50,714 nucleotides of DNA from the NCBI GenBank assembly GCA_017562135.1, contig QEYB01000147.1, positions 1 to 50,714 of the forward strand, in the 5' to 3' direction. A program made the position numbers and the translations under genes. Below, in pieces: positions 45,890 to 50,714 of the stretch. The stretch comes from Dipylidium caninum. Taxonomy: Eukaryota > Platyhelminthes > Cestoda > Cyclophyllidea > Dipylidiidae. Under the pieces are notes generated by a model. It did not search any database. It saw nothing but the letters and a program-made list of their open reading frames with translations, and was not told the DNA's origin. Position 1 is the stretch's first letter; every line of letters begins with the position of its first letter.

Positions 45890-47680
45890 GAGTTAAGGCA
45901 AACATAGAATACAATAGCCAACAAAACATTGTGAGGGATTTAGAATCGAGTCTTGACTGTAAAAGTGGAGATTTTTATCAATAAGAAGCACCTGAATTAC
46001 ATCAGATCGAAATGATTTTGGTCGATTGATTCAGGGTGGTTGAACACAGGTTCTCTTGGCTCTGAAATTGGTGTCAAGGTAGTAGCTTCCAGCGGACCGA
46101 CATGAAAGCTGGTGTTCCCTTCGGCATCGTGAGTTTAGGCGCTGAAGCTAATTTATCTCTGAGGTGTAGGTTTCAGCTTCAGTCTAAAAAACTCCGTTTT
46201 TCAGGCCTGCTTTTTCTTTTGAAGCAATTTGAGTCCGCCATTTGAACATTCGTGTTTTTCTTTCTCCAACAAATTGAAAGGATAGGGGGTACTGCATCAG
46301 GTCGTGTCGTTGTGAGAGATGGCTTACTTTCGTATTTGTTGCCATCTGGAGGCCGCTCCTGCGAAACCTATAATACCTCATCCGAGGCATTTTTCATTCC
46401 GCTGGTAATAAGAGTGATTATGGTAAGAACCGTTGCGTATCCTCATGATCTGTGTGCATTTGTTGGTGTAACTGTCACAAAATGAGTATTTGTTGGCGAT
46501 CCTTCTTGATTGGTGAATTTTGGCGGTTATCTGCTTCGGCGTCTGACTTCGCCCCAATGGGCTTCGAGAGTTGGGCCGAGACTGATGTACAGTGGTAGGG
46601 TAGAGGTGGATGGATGACCTCGTGCTTATTTCAGGAATATGGTGCCGATATTGCTTAGAGGGGGCAACCATTTAATCCGCAAGCCAGTTTGCGCTTAGAA
46701 AAATTAAGAGCATTAGCCGGTTGGAGATTGCGAACGTCTCAGATATTTGACGTACAAAGTTGACTTCCACGAGCTCCCATTGGGCTGCATAGGCCAATTG
46801 CACCCTTTTGTATCGGAGCTCTTATTTCCCCGAATAGTCCTGCTGCTGTGATTGACACCCGTAGCTGATACGCTGTTCACTGGAAAATCGCCAGTTGTTG
46901 TAGTGGCGCAGCGTTTGTGACGAAATGGTTGTTTCTGTGTTGTCAGAACGAATTCTATGTTTTCATGCGCGGAAGCTTAACAGTCTCATCGGGACTCTCA
47001 GTTAGTTGTGTGCGCGGGGATCACTTCTGATAGGTCAAGTTTGCTAAGATTAAAGGAAATCGGAATCTGGAATGGCACTTTAAAATGGCCATGATTGCGC
47101 CTAATAGAGCTAATGATTAACAGATTTTCAGGCCTATCGACATTGCCAAAGAACGCCTTTAATAATATCTTTGACCGAGGCGACTAAAACTTCACTATAG
47201 TTTGTCATCACTTCGAGTAAGTGCGCTTATAAATGGCAGCAGGAATGTGGGGGACAATTCGTGTCAGCTGATTAACTTTAACAGTAATACACCTAAGCTA
47301 ATATTCGCCAATATAGCTTATGCCATATAGGCTCTCTTGTTCGTATTTTAAAGAAAATCGCTTTTTAAGACTTACAATCGGTTCTCTAGCTTGAAGTATG
47401 CTGATGGCATTAGCCCGAGTTTACTGGGAAAATCTTCGGATTATAAAGTTAACAGCCTTAAGCTGTCACACTCTTTCATTTATTATGTTCATGTCATTTC
47501 GTATTGTTTTGGTGTCCCGTTAATAACAAATGAGCCTGATAAAAATGCGGAACGCAAAGAGACTGATTTGAATGTGAACTACAGTATGTAGTAAGCATAT
47601 TCTAAGGCATCGTTGAAACCAGGGGGCCAATTGGAAATAAAAATGGGGGCGGGGGGACTGAGGTGCTAACTGCATTATGT
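45890..47680. other. no supported gene
   Basis: AT-richer sequence between two family F blocks; no frame above about 100 codons and none recognised. Confidence 0.4.
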
Positions 47681-47689
47681 TATGAATTC

Positions 47690-47949
47690 TTCGCTTCATA
47701 AGAAGAAATTGTGCTCGTGGGCGGCTGTCGCTATCTCGAACCTGTGCCACGTTGACCTGCGAACGTCCGTCCGGGTCGCCACAATCCTCCCGGCCCCAGT
47801 GGAGACGCGAGTCGCATTCCCAAGAGCAAAAACAATTACAGTACGAAGTTATAGGCGTCCCTGAAGTTTTTCGCATTCGGACATGCCAACTGCAAGTAGC
47901 GGTGATACGGTTTGATAGGGAGTTGTGGGGTGAGACGTCCCGCATGTGA
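47690..47949 (+). CDS. exon-like block, family F (copy 3)
   Basis: Plus-strand frame ending in SQEQKQLQYEVIGVPEVFRI, then about 20 further codons and TGA at 47947-47949. AATTACAG|TACGAAG repeats the splice-like junction of copy 2. A long minus-strand frame (47520-47957) overlaps and has no support. Confidence 0.3.
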
Positions 47950-47954
47950 GCTGG

Positions 47955-48040
47955 CATCGGTATGGCGTGATGGGGTAAGATAGATCTGTCCTATTCCTGT
48001 TGGAGCCATGGAGTTTAAATCCCATGGTTGTGGGACATGG
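47955..48040 (+). other. tRNA-like sequence, possible SINE head
   Basis: TGGCGTGATGGGGTAAGA at 47963 resembles a polymerase III A box and AGTTTAAATCCC at 48012 a B box (GGTTCGAATCCC with two transitions at the CpG). Their spacing (49 bases) suits a tRNA. The ends do not pair as an acceptor stem, so it is not a working tRNA. Confidence 0.28.
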
Positions 48041-48099
48041 ATTCTGGACGTGACTATGGTGTCGGTTCGACTTATTGAATTGCCCTCATACCAAAATTT

Positions 48100-50714
48100 A
48101 AGTCGATCTCATAGCGGAAAACCATGACTGATTTCTACCATGGTTGGTTGTGCCATGATAATGGTAATGGGGAATATGCAAGGCTCGAAGGTTGTTCACG
48201 GGTAGGGATAAGCCACCGAGCGATATGAGCGCCCGAACTAGTCGTCATAACTTCAAAACCGCCACAGTGTAGGTTAGGTGAGTACCAAGCGTCTGTCGGA
48301 AATGCTTATAGCGCAAGATGACCACAGCTAGACAAGTTGGTCAATCGGAGAGAACTTATTTTCTACTAGCAAATTGTTTGTTCACAATTAACACTAATAG
48401 CAACCAATTGAAAAGCAGACCAGGTTGATTGAAAAATATCCTACATGGCAAAGTAGCAGATTCGATGAGCAGACATCCGGGAGAGACAGTGCGCAAGTCA
48501 CTAGTCAAGGGGAAGACGGAACAGCTCGCCAGTTTGTTCCCCGTGAGTCGTTGTGCGTTGTAGTTGTGTCTTGACATCTATTGAGGCCATGCTTGAGCAC
48601 CTCACTGCCGAGGTTCCTTAAAACTGCGGCAACGCAACGTGAGCATTATTACCGCCCATTAGCACTGACGTTCGTAGCGACGAGGTTTTGAAAAAAGTTT
48701 GATGGATTGCGTCTCATCATTCAAAGAGGGCTTACGCTCGACATTCAAGTTGTGTTTTTGTTAGGACACAAGAGCTTACTGACGTTTATAGAAAACCTTT
48801 TCCATGAGCCTCCACTGGTTAACGATCGCTTCATCCGCCCTTCATTGTACATATAAACAGGCTCCCGCCCATCAACCGCGCTTTGTTACCTCGTAAGGCG
48901 ATTAGGGTCAGAACGTCCATCACCATACTCGACTTGTTCCCTAGGAGTAGGGCAAAGATGCGGCACAAAACTTCCACGTGCTGAAGACTCGTCCTCATGC
49001 CGACACTAAGAATCAAACTGAACACCACGTCCCCGCCATCGTGCACATTCGTAACTCGATGTATCCACAAACTGAAACTCAACCCAAAGCTCAACACAAG
49101 AAACTCCAGGCTCCACCATGTCAATCCATTCCCCCTAGCTGACAGCTAGCAGCAAAAAAAACCGCCATTACGCACCTTCGATAAGATAAACAGCAAACGC
49201 ATGATGCTAGGTAGGGTCAATGGACGTTTTCTTAGTTATTTTGAGAAGAGGGGGAGCGTGCAGAGGTCTGGAGCGGCGGCTTGGACGTCAGGAGCTATTT
49301 TAGAAGCAATGAACTGGTAACGCCTGGTGCCCTCCGACTCAGCTGCTTCGCAAGTCACCGGCAAAGTAGGCGAACAGCTGTGATCTCTCTGCTCGTATAA
49401 AAAGGTAGAGAAAGCGGCGTGAGGTAATGAACAAGGTTTAAAAATTAGCGAATAAAAATTCAGGAGAGTGAAGCATAAATCACCGGGGAAGGACACCATC
49501 GTCAGAACCACTTGCAAACACAGGCCGCCGAGTTGCAATATACCTAACGGAGAATAAAGCATAAGCCATTTGGCCACGCCCATTTCCTCCGGCCACCACC
49601 TCCGCAGAAACTCGATGCTCTTTTTCGTAGCCCGAGTTGGGACATTAACTGGTGAGACAAGAGATCATAATCTGTGACTGTTCAAGTGAGTCGATTCCGA
49701 GCTATACCGGCACATGGCTATCGGCTGTGATATTAATTCGAGACACCCACGTTCTTCTCTCGGCAGATTTTTGAGCAGCGTTTAAGGCGATCTTAACGGT
49801 GTCTTCAATTATGGTCCCCCTTCTCGGATAAAAAGGACCTCGCCGCAGGGGTCACCACGCACAGGCACTGTCCATTTTCGCCTCCCGCGCCACCACAAAT
49901 TGCACCCGAAGTCGCAGAGTCGCCGATCACTCTGTAGGAGAGAGTAATTAGAAGACCTTTCTCCCAACTCTCGTGTAAACCAGGATTCTGTACCGACCCG
50001 GAGCATGCCATCAAATGCCCATTTGTGCGTTGTGTGAGTGAACCCGAGGTCCGGCTCGTTGCTCGAGCTCTCCCAACCGCCAACTCCCTATTGCGCTTCG
50101 CATGGGAATCAGGAGACTAATTCTTCGTCCTGAATGAAAAAAGGACCGCACATTGTCGCACGACAAAGGCAGAACGATGACGATGTGGAGCAGGCGCATT
50201 TACGTTGCACACAATACCACTTCTCTTTCCAGGCCTCGGCCACCGCCATTCTGTTATAGCGGTCTGATCGGAACCGTTATCGCCGTACAGAAAAGAACCG
50301 GAGCGCCTTCGACAACCTCACGGAAACTGGTGAACCTTGATCAGGATACAAGGCATACAGACGAAAATTACACAACCATCCTCCCCTCGACGAATCTGCA
50401 CGTGTGAGGTTGTCGCTAGGCCCAGGAGCAAACTGTCCATTTGTCTTGCCGGTTGATGTTCATCAACCGCCTGTCTCCATGTAACGCCATGCTCCTGCGC
50501 AATGTGCATTGGCCACACAGCTCTCTCGCCTCAAGGGAGCACATCTTCACCTCCATTATCACGTACCTTCTTCCCTCATCGGTGCCCACTCCACCCACCC
50601 ACCTGCCTAACGTATGCATCGGACCGACTTCGTTCAGCCACCACCAAACACTCATCTACTTCCGACTTAGCAGTCCTACCCATGCTACGGAATTTAGGAA
50701 TCCCATCTCCACGA
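48100..50714. other. no supported gene
   Basis: Minus-strand frames of 97 and 115 codons (48831-49124 and 49236-49583) contain hydrophobic stretches such as WWSLEFLVLSFGLSFSLWIH, but no start context, splice site or copy supports them. Confidence 0.4.

Noticed and set aside
47520..47957. 145-codon minus-strand frame
   Set aside because: Overlaps the family F block on the other strand, which has better comparative support.
47955..48040. A functional tRNA gene
   Set aside because: Acceptor ends do not pair and the B box is altered.
1..50714. CRISPR arrays, bacterial operons, reverse transcriptase or transposase genes, spliced-leader RNA
   Set aside because: I looked for regular repeat-spacer patterns, catalytic motifs, terminal repeats and leader sequences and saw none.

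Overview
The window looks like nuclear DNA of a flatworm (Platyhelminthes), probably a parasitic class, though I cannot settle cestode versus trematode from this alone. The best clue is a histone H2B copy at 28.5 kb whose protein starts [16 protein letters not shown] and continues [20 protein letters not shown], a flatworm/lophotrochozoan type. TATA box, AATAAA signal, GT splice donors, simple repeats and very low gene density also say eukaryote. Nothing resembles bacterial operons, CRISPR arrays or ribosome binding sites.

Most of the 50.7 kb is non-coding. By eye it is a patchwork of old segmental duplications in direct and inverted orientation. The clearest are: (a) a histone-bearing duplication, 25.8-29.35 kb against 41.7-44.35 kb, same orientation; (b) a roughly 1.5 kb inverted duplication, 6.55-8.05 kb (+) against 31.05-32.6 kb (-); (c) a mosaic module seen in pieces at 2.2-3.85, 12.65-14.2, 24.1-25.0 and 29.87-30.8 kb; (d) a module at 5.15-5.7, 9.75-10.13 and 15.53-15.75 kb; (e) short exon-like blocks repeated elsewhere.

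The only gene that looks complete is at 33.78-34.19 kb: CCAAT and TATA boxes, a single 66-codon ORF with a signal peptide and two cysteines in the mature part, and an AATAAA signal. The inverted duplication (b) carries two broken copies of another small secreted protein: signal peptide, Glu-rich linker, then a C-terminal part with two cysteines. In the better copy the cysteine spacing is C-X20-C, the same as in the intact 66-residue peptide. I infer that the window may be a decaying cluster of a small-secreted-peptide family, with one survivor. This is the most interesting thing here.

The histone genes are relics or nearly so. The first H2B is intact except for one TGA 13 codons before the family end. 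The second H2B has two stops and lost its 3' third in a deletion. An H2A relic follows it in the same orientation with several small frameshifts. Other exon-like blocks (4.3/19.45, 5.3/9.8/15.65, 10.95/14.15/30.7, 23.7/45.8/47.8, 34.95/37.7 kb) show frame conservation between copies but match no family I recognise. All similarity statements come from reading by eye; no alignment or database search was run.
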